A stretch of DNA of 64,000 nucleotides from JAVBNA01 sp031551875 (GTDB taxonomy: Bacteria; Bacillota; Clostridia; Oscillospirales; Acutalibacteraceae): the NCBI GenBank assembly GCA_031551875.1, contig JAVBNA010000006.1:85403-149402 (forward strand). The letters run 5' to 3'. Each line of letters starts with the position of its first letter. Positions within the stretch are counted from its first letter, which is position 1. Of the stretch, positions 1 through 8,540 are shown in pieces. The notes under the pieces are model-generated. The model was not told the origin of the DNA. It worked only from the letters and a program-made list of their open reading frames with translations, and made no database searches. The position numbers and the translations under genes were made by a program.

Positions 1-413
1 ACATGTTCCGCCAGCGCACCGAGCGGGAGGGCATTGCGCTCAATTATGAGGAACCGGAGATCTACCCGATGGTGCTGGGCGACAAGGATCGACTCCGTCA
101 GGTGTTTATCAACATACTGGAAAACGCGATTAAATACTCCGACGCGGGCGGCTCGGTCACCGTGTCGGCCGAGCAAACCGAAGATACGGTAATTATCAAA
201 ATTGCCGACACGGGCGCCGGCATCGCGGCCGAGGATTTGCAGCGCGTCAAGGAGAAATTCTATAAGGGCAGCGGGGCGCGCCGAGGCTCTGGCATTGGGC
301 TCGCGGTGGCGGACGAGATTGTGCGGCTGCATTCGGGCACATTGGAACTGCAAAGCGCCCTGGGCGAGGGGACGACCGTGCTGATCACCCTGCCGCTCAT
401 CCCGCAGAAATAA
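1..413 (+). CDS. Sensor histidine kinase, C-terminal part (cut by window edge)
   Basis: Only the last ~136 codons are present; the gene begins before the window. The visible part is the HATPase_c domain of a sensor histidine kinase. It has an N-box (ENAIKYSD), a G1 box (DTGAGI), a G2-like GSGIGLAVADEIVRLH stretch and the usual GEGTTVLITLP ending. This domain binds ATP and phosphorylates the kinase's own histidine, which lies outside the window. The sensor region and any response regulator gene, probably just upstream, cannot be seen. The stop is followed by 42 bases and then the DUF1385 gene on the same strand. The family assignment is firm; the signal sensed is unknown. Confidence 0.93.
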   Translation, partial: MFRQRTEREGIALNYEEPEIYPMVLGDKDRLRQVFINILENAIKYSDAGGSVTVSAEQTEDTVIIKIADTGAGIAAEDLQRVKEKFYKGSGARRGSGIGLAVADEIVRLHSGTLELQSALGEGTTVLITLPLIPQK

Positions 414-455
414 ATAGAACCACATACAATATTGTTTAGGAAGGAACATACAACT

Positions 456-1529
456 ATGAATAAAGAAAAAAAGCCTCTGCGCACCTCCATCGGCGGCCAG
501 GCTCTCATCGAGGGCGTCATGATGCGCTCGCCCGAAAAGACGGCGGTGACCGTGCGGCTGCCCAACAAAAGCCTGGAAACCAAGCTGTTTGACGACCAGC
601 CGCTCAAAAAGAAATATAAGATTCTGGGATGGCCGCTCATCCGCGGCATCGCCGGGTTTATCGACTCGATGAAGCTGGGCTATTCCACGCTCATGTACTC
701 GGCGGAAAAGGCGGGGCTTGAGGACGAGGATGAGGAGCCGTCCAAGCTCGACCTGTGGCTTCAAAAGACCTTCGGAGACGCGATCATGAAGGTGGTCGGC
801 ACGCTGGGCATGGTGCTGGGGCTGGCGCTTGCAATTGTGCTCTTTTTCTGGCTGCCCACCTTTTTGTTTAACCTCGTGCAGCCCTCGCTGCACATCGATG
901 ACGTGTGGCGCGCGGTCTGTGAGGGAGTTTTCCGCATGGGCATCTTTATTCTCTACATCGCGCTGTGCGCCCGCCTGCCCGAAATGCGCCGGGTGTTCAT
1001 GTACCATGGTGCCGAGCACAAGACCATTGCCTGCTATGAGGCGGGCGACGAGCTGACCGTCGAGAACGTCCGCATGCACACCCGATTTCATCCGCGCTGC
1101 GGCACCAGCTTTATGGTGCTCATGATGCTCATAGGCGTGGTGGTGGGCATGCTGATCCCGCAGACCGGCGCGTTTTCGCGCACGATCATCAAGATTTTAT
1201 GTCTGCCCGCCATTATGGCGGTGGGCTTTGAGCTGCTCAAGCTGTGCGGCAAATACGACAACCTCTTCACCCGCATCATCGCAAAGCCGGGCATCTGGAT
1301 GCAGCGCCTGACCACCAAGGAGCCCGACGACGAACAGATTGAAGTGGCAGTGTGCGCCTTTGTGGCGGCGGCGCCCGAGGCGGAGCTGACCGAGGAGATG
1401 AAAACAATCGCCCTCGCCATCAAGGCCAAAAACGCGGTCATGACGCCTGTGACGCCCGCTTCTGACGAAGCAGAAGGCAGGGAGGAAGAGGCTGAAGCGT
1501 CGGCGGTGACTGAGGAGAAAGAGGCGTAA
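456..1529 (+). CDS. DUF1385 (YqhQ-family) membrane protein
   Basis: 357-residue protein of the DUF1385 family. It begins with the typical GGQALIEGVMMRSP block and contains the HGAEHKTI and RFHPRCGTSF signatures. Several hydrophobic segments (around residues 120-145, 165-185 and 220-265) indicate an integral membrane protein. The C-terminal ~50 residues are Ala/Glu-rich and low in complexity. The ATG at 456 is chosen because AGGAAGGA lies 10 bases before it; a TTG at 432 would remain open but has no ribosome site. The stop overlaps the prmC start. Family members often sit next to prmC/prfA, but their biochemical role is not established, so no function is given. Confidence 0.93.
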   Translation: MNKEKKPLRTSIGGQALIEGVMMRSPEKTAVTVRLPNKSLETKLFDDQPLKKKYKILGWPLIRGIAGFIDSMKLGYSTLMYSAEKAGLEDEDEEPSKLDLWLQKTFGDAIMKVVGTLGMVLGLALAIVLFFWLPTFLFNLVQPSLHIDDVWRAVCEGVFRMGIFILYIALCARLPEMRRVFMYHGAEHKTIACYEAGDELTVENVRMHTRFHPRCGTSFMVLMMLIGVVVGMLIPQTGAFSRTIIKILCLPAIMAVGFELLKLCGKYDNLFTRIIAKPGIWMQRLTTKEPDDEQIEVAVCAFVAAAPEAELTEEMKTIALAIKAKNAVMTPVTPASDEAEGREEEAEASAVTEEKEA

Positions 1530-2386
1530 TGGCCATGACGCTGTCTGAGCTGTATCTCAAAGGAAAACAATCACTGACGAAGGCGGGACTGGAAAGCCCC
1601 GCCTTTGACGCGCTCTCCCTTTTTACCCGTGTGACCGGGCTGACCCGCCACGCGCTCACGCTGCGTGGCAGGGAGCAGGCGTCCGACGCGCAGGCGACCG
1701 ATTTCCTGGCGCTCATCGCACGCCGGGCGGCGCGCGAGCCGCTGCAATATATTTTGGGATCGTGGGCATTTATGGATATGGAATTCGCCGTGGGCGAGGG
1801 TGTGCTGGTCCCCCGCGAGGACACACAGGTGCTCGTGGAGGAGGGCGCGCGGCTGCTTGCGCTGTGCGGGGACACTGCCCCGGTCGTGTATGACCTGTGC
1901 GGCGGAACGGGTGCGGCGGCAATCGGCCTGCAAAGGCTTGTGCCGCAGGCCGAGGTCTACTGCTTTGAGCTGTCCGGCGCCGCATTTCCATATTTGATCA
2001 AAAACATCGCCCGTTTAGCGCCAGGGGTGCATGCGGTCAGATGGGACGTTTTACAGGGGCTGCCGGCCGATTTGCCCGCGCCCGTCCTTATTCTCTCCAA
2101 CCCGCCCTATATTTCGAGCGGGGACATCGGCGGGCTGTCCCCCGAAGTGCGCAGGGAACCGCGCGCGGCGCTGGACGGCGGGGCGGACGGCCTGACCTTT
2201 TACCGTGCGATTGCTGGGAAGTGGTGCCCGCTGCTGCCTCAGGGAGGGTATGCGGCGGTGGAGATCGGAATCGCGCAGACCGAGCCGGTGCGCCGCATTT
2301 TTGAAGAGGCGGGGCTTTTAATACAAGGAGTTGTGCGCGACTGGGGCGGTGTCGAACGGGTGGTGACCGCCCGCAAAACAAGGTAA
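1529..2386 (+). CDS. prmC: Peptide chain release factor N5-glutamine methyltransferase PrmC
   Basis: 285-residue SAM-dependent methyltransferase that methylates the glutamine of the GGQ motif in release factors RF1 and RF2. It contains a PLQYILGSWAFMDMEF substrate-recognition region, the VPREDTQVLVE block, a SAM-binding VYDLCGGTGAAAIGL motif and the diagnostic NPPY tetrapeptide (LSNPPYIS). Its length is normal for the family. The start overlaps the last base of the DUF1385 gene, so the two are probably translationally coupled. In many Firmicutes prfA lies next to prmC; here recA follows instead and prfA is not in the window. Confidence 0.96.
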   Translation: MAMTLSELYLKGKQSLTKAGLESPAFDALSLFTRVTGLTRHALTLRGREQASDAQATDFLALIARRAAREPLQYILGSWAFMDMEFAVGEGVLVPREDTQVLVEEGARLLALCGDTAPVVYDLCGGTGAAAIGLQRLVPQAEVYCFELSGAAFPYLIKNIARLAPGVHAVRWDVLQGLPADLPAPVLILSNPPYISSGDIGGLSPEVRREPRAALDGGADGLTFYRAIAGKWCPLLPQGGYAAVEIGIAQTEPVRRIFEEAGLLIQGVVRDWGGVERVVTARKTR

Positions 2387-2391
2387 AATAC

Positions 2392-2405
2392 AGAACATAC
2401 GTTTA
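2392..2405 (+). promoter_or_regulatory. LexA/DinR (SOS) box of recA
   Basis: The sequence AGAACATACGTTTA matches the Firmicutes DinR/LexA operator CGAAC-RNRY-GTTYC at 12 of 14 positions. It lies 13 bases before the recA -35 hexamer, as expected for SOS control of recA. Confidence 0.8.
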
Positions 2406-2418
2406 AACTAAAAATGTA

Positions 2419-2447
2419 TTGCAATACCTTTCGCGATGGAGTATAAT
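2419..2447 (+). promoter_or_regulatory. Sigma-A type promoter of recA
   Basis: TTGCAA (2419-2424) and TATAAT (2442-2447) are separated by 17 bases. A purine-rich start region and the recA ribosome site (GGGAGG at 2465-2470) follow. Confidence 0.8.
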
Positions 2448-2479
2448 GGGACAAAATGGAATCCGGGAGGACATGCAAT

Positions 2480-3586
2480 ATGATTCAGGATAAAACCAAA
2501 GCACTGGCAACGGCGCTCCAGCAAATTGAAAAGCAGTTCGGCACGGGCGCGGTTATGAAGCTGGGCGAAAACGCCGGCATGAAGGTGGAGAGCATCTCCA
2601 CCGGTTCGCTGTCGGTTGACCTGGCTCTGGGCATCGGCGGTATTCCACGCGGCCGCATCATTGAGATTTACGGTCCCGAATCGTCGGGCAAGACGACGCT
2701 GGCGCTGCACTGCATCGCGCAGGCGCAGAAGGGAGGCTATGCGGCCTTCATCGACGTCGAGCACGCGCTGGATCCGGTGTATGCGGCGGCGCTCGGCGTG
2801 GACATTGATTCGCTGCTGGTCTCCCAGCCCGACACGGGCGAGCAGGCGCTCGAAATCACCGAGGCGCTCGTGCGCTCGGGCGCGATTGACATCATTGTGG
2901 TCGACTCGGTGGCGGCGCTGGTGCCGCGCGCCGAGATTGAGGGCGACATGGGAGACAGCCACGTGGGGCTTCAGGCGCGCCTGATGTCCCAGGCCATGCG
3001 CAAGCTGGCGGGCGCGATCGCCAAAACCAACTGCGCCGCCGTGTTCATCAACCAGCTGCGTGAAAAAGTGGGCGTGGTGTACGGCAGCCCGGAGGTGACC
3101 GCGGGCGGCAGAGCACTTAAATATTACTCGTCGGTGCGCATCGACATCCGGCGCATCGAGCAGATTAAAATCGCCGCCGACGTCGTGGGCAACCGCACCC
3201 GCGCAAAAATCGTCAAGAACAAAATCGCCCCGCCCTTCCGGGAGGCGGAGTTTGACATCATGTACGGAGAGGGCATCTCCAAGGAGGGGGAGCTTCTTGA
3301 TCTGGCGGTCAAGCTGGAAATCGTGCAGAAGAGCGGCGCGTGGTTCTCCTATGAGGGCGAGCGTCTGGGACAGGGCAAGGAAAACGTGAAGATTTACTTT
3401 AAGAATAATCCCGAGCTGTCTGCCAAGATTGAAGAGCGGGTGCGCACCGACGCTGCCCGGCTGTTTATGAGCAAGAAGAAAAAAGAGTTGGGCGGAGCGC
3501 CGATTGCTCCGGCCGCGGCTGCGGCACCCGCCCCTGCTGTTCAGTCCCGCGCCAAGCAGAGCATTGACATCGCGGTCGACGACTGA
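2480..3586 (+). CDS. recA: Recombinase RecA
   Basis: 368-residue RecA, the ATP-dependent strand-exchange protein and SOS co-protease. It has the N-terminal ALQQIEKQFGTGAVMKLGE block, a Walker A motif GPESSGKTT, a Walker B-like DIIVVDSVAAL, the L1/L2 DNA-binding region (DSHVGLQARLMSQAMRKL, then TNCAAVFINQLREKVGV) and an acidic C terminus (DIAVDD). The ATG at 2480 is preferred over 2456: it matches the family N terminus and has GGGAGG 9 bases before it. recX starts 5 bases after the stop, the common recA-recX pairing. Confidence 0.98.
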   Translation: MIQDKTKALATALQQIEKQFGTGAVMKLGENAGMKVESISTGSLSVDLALGIGGIPRGRIIEIYGPESSGKTTLALHCIAQAQKGGYAAFIDVEHALDPVYAAALGVDIDSLLVSQPDTGEQALEITEALVRSGAIDIIVVDSVAALVPRAEIEGDMGDSHVGLQARLMSQAMRKLAGAIAKTNCAAVFINQLREKVGVVYGSPEVTAGGRALKYYSSVRIDIRRIEQIKIAADVVGNRTRAKIVKNKIAPPFREAEFDIMYGEGISKEGELLDLAVKLEIVQKSGAWFSYEGERLGQGKENVKIYFKNNPELSAKIEERVRTDAARLFMSKKKKELGGAPIAPAAAAAPAPAVQSRAKQSIDIAVDD

Positions 3587-3591
3587 TCGGC

Positions 3592-4392
3592 ATGGTCATC
3601 ACCGACATGAAACCCCGGCGGGGTCGCCTCGTGGAGTTGTGCTTCGCGGGCGGGTCTCCCGTGCGCATGGACAAGGAGATCTGCGCCCTGTCCGGGCTTC
3701 GAATCGGGCAGGAGCTGAGCGAAGAAGCGGTGCAAACACTGTGCGCGCAGTCGGATGAACGGCGGGCGTGGAACAAAGCGCTGTGGCTGCTGGGACAGCG
3801 CGCCTATGCGAGCGGCGAGCTGTGTGAAAAGCTCCGCCGTGACACGTCGCCGGCCGCCGCCGACAGGGCGGTGAGCCGCCTCGCCGAGCTTGGCTATCTT
3901 GACGACAGGGACTTTGCCGTGCGCTATGCCGATGAGCTGTTCCGCAAAAAGGGTTGGGCGGCCAAACGGGTGCGCGACGCCCTTGTGGACAAGTGCATCG
4001 ACAAAGAGCTCGCAGACGAGGTGGCGGAGATCCGGGCCCCCGACCCGCGCGTGCAGATCAGCGGCCTTTTGAAGGGCAAGCTGGGACAGACCCTGCTGCG
4101 GGACAACGGACGGGATAAAGCAATCGCCGCCCTGCGCCGCAGCGGCTTTGCGTGGGACGACATCAAGCCCTGTCTGGCACAGGCGCAGGAGACGCTTGAG
4201 GACGAAACCGATGCCGGCGCGGGGAGCGTCGGTATTGACATTGAATACCTGCTGTCCGCGAAGTATGCCCATGCGCTGCGCACCGAGAAGGATCGTGCGC
4301 GCACCGTGCGGGCGCTCATCAAACGGGGCGCTGACCCCGATGAGGCCGAAGAGGCTGTAAAACGCTATACGGGGGACAGCGAAAGAGAATAA
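3592..4392 (+). CDS. recX: Regulatory protein RecX
   Basis: 266-residue RecX-family protein, a modulator that caps or destabilises RecA filaments. It shows the repeated three-helix pattern, with motifs such as LAELGYLDDRDFAVRYADE and KGWAAKRVRDALVDKCID. An N-terminal extension (residues 1-50) looks like the beta-rich start of longer Firmicutes RecX proteins. The gene is only 5 bases from recA and presumably shares its SOS promoter. The ATG at 3592 sits just after the recA stop with no strong ribosome site, which suggests translational coupling. RecX diverges strongly, so assignment rests on the repeats plus position. Confidence 0.92.
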   Translation: MVITDMKPRRGRLVELCFAGGSPVRMDKEICALSGLRIGQELSEEAVQTLCAQSDERRAWNKALWLLGQRAYASGELCEKLRRDTSPAAADRAVSRLAELGYLDDRDFAVRYADELFRKKGWAAKRVRDALVDKCIDKELADEVAEIRAPDPRVQISGLLKGKLGQTLLRDNGRDKAIAALRRSGFAWDDIKPCLAQAQETLEDETDAGAGSVGIDIEYLLSAKYAHALRTEKDRARTVRALIKRGADPDEAEEAVKRYTGDSERE

Positions 4393-4408
4393 CCGGTAAG
4401 GAGAAACT

Positions 4409-5767
4409 ATGGGAGTCAAAATCGGCATGGTCAGTTTGGGCTGTGCAAAAAATCAGGTGGATGCCGAGCTGCTGCTCGGCCGGCTTGCCGAGGCGGGACA
4501 TACACTGGTGTCCGACGCGGCAGCCGCCGACGTGGCGATCGTCAACACCTGCGGGTTCATTGAGGATGCCAAAAAAGAAGCCATTGACGAAATCCTGGGG
4601 CTGGCTGCCCGCAAAAAAGAGAACCGTATCAAAAAACTGCTTGTGACCGGCTGTCTGGCCGAGCGCTACCGCGAGGAAATCATGCGCGAAATGCCCGAGG
4701 TGGACGGCGTGATTGGCATCGGCGCCAACGCCGACATCGTGCGGGTGGTGGAGGAGCTGCTTCGGGACGAGCGACCGGAGTATTTCCCCGACAAGCTGCA
4801 AATGCCCATGTCGGGACAGCGTGTGCAGTCGACGCCGGCCTATTACGCCTACCTTAAGGTGGCGGACGGCTGTGACAACCGCTGCTCCTACTGTGCGATC
4901 CCCATGATCCGGGGGCGCTTCCGCAGCCGCCCGATCGAGGAGCTGCTTGAAGAGGCGCGCGCGCTCGCCGAAAACGGCGTCAAAGAGCTGTTGGTCATCG
5001 CGCAGGACACCACCCGGTACGGCGAGGATCTCTATGGGGAGATCAGGCTGCCCGAGCTGCTGCGCGGGCTGTGCGCGATCCCGGAGCTGCGGTGGATCCG
5101 TCTGCTGTACTGCTACCCCGACCGCGTGACCGATGAGCTGATCGACGTGATCGCGCGGGAGGACAAAATTGTCAAGTACGTCGACCTGCCGCTTCAGCAT
5201 TGCAACGACAGGATTCTGGGAGACATGAACCGCCATTTCGGCAAAGCGCAGATTGTGGAGCTCCTCCGGAAGATGCGGGCGCGCATTCCGGGGCTTACGC
5301 TGCGCACCACCCTGATCGCCGGACTGCCCGGCGAGGGGGAGGAGGCGTTTGAAGAGCTGGCGCACTTCGTGCGTGAGCAGGCGTTTGAGCGGCTGGGCTG
5401 CTTCGCCTATTCCCCCGAAGAGGGGACGCGGGCGGGCGAACGCTCCGACCAAGTGGAGGAAAGCGTGCGCCTGCGCCGGCAGGAGATTATCATGGCCGAG
5501 CAGGAGCGCATCAGCGCCGCCCACATGAAAGCGCAAGTTGGCAAAACCCTCACGGTGCTGACCGAGGGCTTTGACCGGCGAAGCGGGACTTTTTCCGGGA
5601 GAAGCGCCGCCGACGCGCCCGGGATCGACGGGAAAATTTTCTTTACGGCGGGCGGCGCGAAGCCCCGGCCGGGGAATTTTGTTACGGTGCGGGTCACCGA
5701 CAGCATGGATTACGATTTAATCGGCGTGTGCCTGGACAACGGTGAGAAAGGAAATCAAGAAGCATGA
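4409..5767 (+). CDS. rimO: Ribosomal protein S12 methylthiotransferase RimO
   Basis: 452-residue radical-SAM methylthiotransferase that adds a methylthio group to an aspartate of ribosomal protein S12. It begins with the UPF0004 domain (MVSLGCAKNQVDAE; further cysteines in NTCGFI and VTGCLAE bind the second Fe-S cluster). The radical-SAM CxxxCxxC motif follows (CDNRCSYCAIP), and the protein ends with a TRAM domain. The N terminus matches RimO rather than MiaB. Ribosome site GGTAAGGAG precedes the ATG. Its stop overlaps the pgsA start by four bases (ATGA). Confidence 0.97.
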   Translation: MGVKIGMVSLGCAKNQVDAELLLGRLAEAGHTLVSDAAAADVAIVNTCGFIEDAKKEAIDEILGLAARKKENRIKKLLVTGCLAERYREEIMREMPEVDGVIGIGANADIVRVVEELLRDERPEYFPDKLQMPMSGQRVQSTPAYYAYLKVADGCDNRCSYCAIPMIRGRFRSRPIEELLEEARALAENGVKELLVIAQDTTRYGEDLYGEIRLPELLRGLCAIPELRWIRLLYCYPDRVTDELIDVIAREDKIVKYVDLPLQHCNDRILGDMNRHFGKAQIVELLRKMRARIPGLTLRTTLIAGLPGEGEEAFEELAHFVREQAFERLGCFAYSPEEGTRAGERSDQVEESVRLRRQEIIMAEQERISAAHMKAQVGKTLTVLTEGFDRRSGTFSGRSAADAPGIDGKIFFTAGGAKPRPGNFVTVRVTDSMDYDLIGVCLDNGEKGNQEA

Positions 5768-6360
5768 ATACACCCAACAAGCTGACCCTTCTGCGCATCC
5801 TTCTGGTGCCTGTGATGATGCTCTTTCTGCTGTGGGAGGGGCTGCCTCATCATTTTCTGATTGCCGGGCTGATCTACGGCGCGGCGGCGATCACCGACAT
5901 GCTCGACGGCAGCATCGCCCGCAAGCGGGGGCTGATCACCAACTTCGGCAAGCTGATGGATCCGGTGGCGGACAAGCTGCTGGTCTGCTCGACGCTCTGC
6001 TGCTTTGTGCAGCTGGGGCTATGCGGCTCGCTCATCGTGGTCATCATTCTCGCGCGCGAGTTTCTGGTCACCTCGGTGCGTCTGGTGGCCGCGGGGGACG
6101 GCAAGATCATTGCCGCCAACAACTGGGGCAAGGCCAAGACCATCAGCCAGATGGCGGCGATCGGGACGGTGTTTGCCCTTCAGTATTTCCGCGAGCTGTG
6201 CGTTATGGGCGTCATCCCCGAAGGATCGGTGACACAGTTTTTGTCGGGCGAATTTCTGAACGGATTCGGCGAGGGGCTTTTGTGGGTGACGGCGCTGCTG
6301 ACGCTCATTTCGGGCGCGGTATACCTGTGGGACAACCGGAAACTGTTTGCCGACGCGTAA
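5764..6360 (+). CDS. pgsA: CDP-diacylglycerol--glycerol-3-phosphate 3-phosphatidyltransferase
   Basis: 198-residue integral membrane CDP-alcohol phosphatidyltransferase. It makes phosphatidylglycerophosphate, the first committed step to phosphatidylglycerol. The motif D-x2-DG-x2-AR-x8-G-x3-D-x3-D is complete (DMLDGSIARKRG, then GKLMDPVADK). Several transmembrane helices follow. It overlaps rimO by four bases (ATGA), so the two are co-translated. In many Firmicutes pgsA is followed by cinA; here an A+T-richer transporter gene follows. Confidence 0.96.
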   Translation: MNTPNKLTLLRILLVPVMMLFLLWEGLPHHFLIAGLIYGAAAITDMLDGSIARKRGLITNFGKLMDPVADKLLVCSTLCCFVQLGLCGSLIVVIILAREFLVTSVRLVAAGDGKIIAANNWGKAKTISQMAAIGTVFALQYFRELCVMGVIPEGSVTQFLSGEFLNGFGEGLLWVTALLTLISGAVYLWDNRKLFADA

Positions 6361-6463
6361 GGAAAAGGATTTGGCGGCTATATTTCGGCGAATATCGTGG
6401 TCGATGAAAGCAAATTTATATTTTACTGCTGTTTTTTAAAATATAAAATGAAAAGAGATACGT

Positions 6464-8341
6464 ATGAAGAGTGAAGGAATTAAAAGTCTGCTGCTTGGAA
6501 AACCATTGTCAAATGAACAGCTTAAGGGAGAGAAACTTTCAAGGCTGTGGGGATTGCCTGTTATGGCAAGCGATGCGGTTTCCTCTGTTGCTTATGCCGT
6601 GGAAGAAATTCTTTTGGCACTGGCTCCGATCGGATTATTAGCGGTGCATTATGTGGGGCTTGTCAGTTTACCGATTATTATTTTACTGCTGATTCTGGTT
6701 TTCTCTTACACACAGATCATCAATCATTATCCCAATGGCGGCGGTGCTTACGGTGTCTCCATGGAAAGCTTTGGCCGTCGGCCCGCACTGCTTGCGGCCG
6801 CATGCCTTATCATAGATTATATTATGACGGTGACGGTCAGCATTTCATCTTCTACGGCTGCGATTGTTGCCGCCTTCCCTGCGCTTTCCCCACATGCGGT
6901 TGTCATATCTCTGGTCTCTCTTGCGCTCATTACAGTGCTTAATCTGAGAGGCGCAAAGGAATCGTCAAAGATTTTCGGAATCCCCACATACGCCTTTATT
7001 CTTTCTATGGTGATTCTGATTGTTACAGGACTGGTTCAGCTTATGTCCGGAAATCTTTCTGCGATTTCCTATTCAGCGGCCGATATATCCAGGTATCAGC
7101 AAGATGCAATTTCAGGAATGACGGTATTGCTTTTTCTGAAAGCATTTTCCTCAGGCTGCTCAGCGCTTACAGGAGTGGAAGCCGTCAGCAATGCAATTCC
7201 GAGCTTTAAGGAACCGTCGCAAAGAACGGCAAAGCATGTATTGTTTTTGCTGGGCGGCATTATTGTGCTTGTTTTCGGCGGAACGAGCGTACTCTCCGGT
7301 GTGCTGAAGGTGATTCCGACCGAAGGTACAACCGTTATTTCGCAAATGGCAAACGCAGTGTTCGGAAATGGTGTCATGTTTTATGTTTTGCAGTTTACCA
7401 CATCTTTGATTCTGCTGTTGGCTGCGAATACAGCCTATAACGGCTTGCCGGTGCTTCTTTCTATTCTTGCGAAGGATCGATATATGCCGCGCCAATTTTC
7501 GCAGCGGGGCACGAAGCTCAGTTTTTCAAATGGCATCTTGTTTATTTTGATTGTTGCAGCGATTCTGCTTATTGTCTTTAAGGCGGATACACACCGTTTG
7601 ATTCCTTTTTATGCAGTAGGGGTTTTTGTTTCTTTTACGGTTTCACAAGCGGGAATGTTTGTAAAATGGATTAGATCCAAAGAAAAAGGATGGCAGCATA
7701 AGTCAATTATAAACGGAGTCGGCGCACTGGTTACCTTTGTTGGCACCATCGTTGTTTTTGTTACGAAATTTTCTCACGGCGCATGGGCACTGGCAATCGT
7801 GATTCCCCTTGTCATGATTTTCATGTCCACAACACACAAGCACTATTTTATATTTGAAAAGGCCATTGCGGTTGAAGGTTTTGAGTATCAATATTCTGAA
7901 AGCAAAAGCCGCGACAAATTAGCGTGTGTCGTTTTGATTCACAATATGAACAAAGCGACGCTAAAAACTTTTGATTATGCAAAAGATATTTCCTCAGATG
8001 TTACGGCACTGCACATTTCCACCACGCCCGCGCATACAGAAAAACTTCAGAAACAGTGGAAAGATCTGAAAATTGGCATACCGCTCACAGTCGTCTCCAC
8101 CTCTTTCCGTGACGTTCTTGCGCCGCTTGATGAATATATTTCAAAGCGTGAATCCGAGCTGAAAAAGGGTGAGAATTTAACGGTCATATTGACGAAATTT
8201 GTGGGCAACGGTTGGCGCGATATAATCTTTCACAACCAAACCACCTTTTTTATTGCCAATAAGCTTGGAAAGCATAAAAATGTCGCAACGATCTTAGTCC
8301 CATATATATATAGCTGTAATGATGCAAGAAGAGAAAAATAA
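6464..8341 (+). CDS. kimA: KimA-type APC-superfamily potassium importer
   Basis: 625-residue transporter with about 12 transmembrane helices and a cytosolic C-terminal domain (roughly residues 470-625). Blocks shared with Bacillus KimA (YdaO) include SDAVSSVAYAVEEIL, YPNGGGAYGVS, the LKAFSSGCSALTGVEAVSNAIPSFK stretch and LIPFYAVGVF. KimA is a high-affinity K+/H+ symporter inhibited by c-di-AMP through its C-terminal domain; the same role is inferred here. Its base composition is clearly richer in A+T than pgsA before it and malQ after it, and its codon choice differs, which suggests horizontal acquisition. A strong terminator follows. The 103-base gap upstream is too short for a ydaO-type riboswitch. 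Confidence 0.88.
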   Translation: MKSEGIKSLLLGKPLSNEQLKGEKLSRLWGLPVMASDAVSSVAYAVEEILLALAPIGLLAVHYVGLVSLPIIILLLILVFSYTQIINHYPNGGGAYGVSMESFGRRPALLAAACLIIDYIMTVTVSISSSTAAIVAAFPALSPHAVVISLVSLALITVLNLRGAKESSKIFGIPTYAFILSMVILIVTGLVQLMSGNLSAISYSAADISRYQQDAISGMTVLLFLKAFSSGCSALTGVEAVSNAIPSFKEPSQRTAKHVLFLLGGIIVLVFGGTSVLSGVLKVIPTEGTTVISQMANAVFGNGVMFYVLQFTTSLILLLAANTAYNGLPVLLSILAKDRYMPRQFSQRGTKLSFSNGILFILIVAAILLIVFKADTHRLIPFYAVGVFVSFTVSQAGMFVKWIRSKEKGWQHKSIINGVGALVTFVGTIVVFVTKFSHGAWALAIVIPLVMIFMSTTHKHYFIFEKAIAVEGFEYQYSESKSRDKLACVVLIHNMNKATLKTFDYAKDISSDVTALHISTTPAHTEKLQKQWKDLKIGIPLTVVSTSFRDVLAPLDEYISKRESELKKGENLTVILTKFVGNGWRDIIFHNQTTFFIANKLGKHKNVATILVPYIYSCNDARREK

Positions 8342-8371
8342 ATCGTCATCTAAAATATGAGCAGACGTGTA

Positions 8372-8401
8372 AAGGCCGGAAGAAAAAGTTCTTCCGGCCT
8401 T
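8372..8401 (+). terminator. Rho-independent terminator after the kimA-like gene
   Basis: A perfect 13-bp stem (8372-8384 with 8389-8401) with an AAAG loop. It is A-rich on the left and pyrimidine-rich on the right. Confidence 0.85.
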
Positions 8402-8469
8402 CCTGATCGCACGGCTCATTTAAGGCAGGGGCATTTTGTGCGCATTCAAAGAAAAAACCACATAAACGG

Positions 8470-8498
8470 TTGACGAATGGGGAAAAACCTGATTGAAT
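8470..8498 (+). promoter_or_regulatory. Probable malQ promoter
   Basis: TTGACG (8470-8475), 17 bases, then TTGAAT (8493-8498). The -35 is good and the -10 weak. Confidence 0.5.
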
Positions 8499-8540
8499 AG
8501 AAGGAAATATGATTTGTTTGAAGTGAGGAAAAACACGTTC

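Noticed and set aside
5742..6407. Long frame overlapping pgsA
   Set aside because: Shadow of pgsA in another frame; the translation has the low-complexity look of a frame-shifted GC-rich gene.
6361..6463. c-di-AMP (ydaO) riboswitch before the kimA-like gene
   Set aside because: The gap is 103 bases and lacks the conserved ydaO core; the class needs a longer leader.
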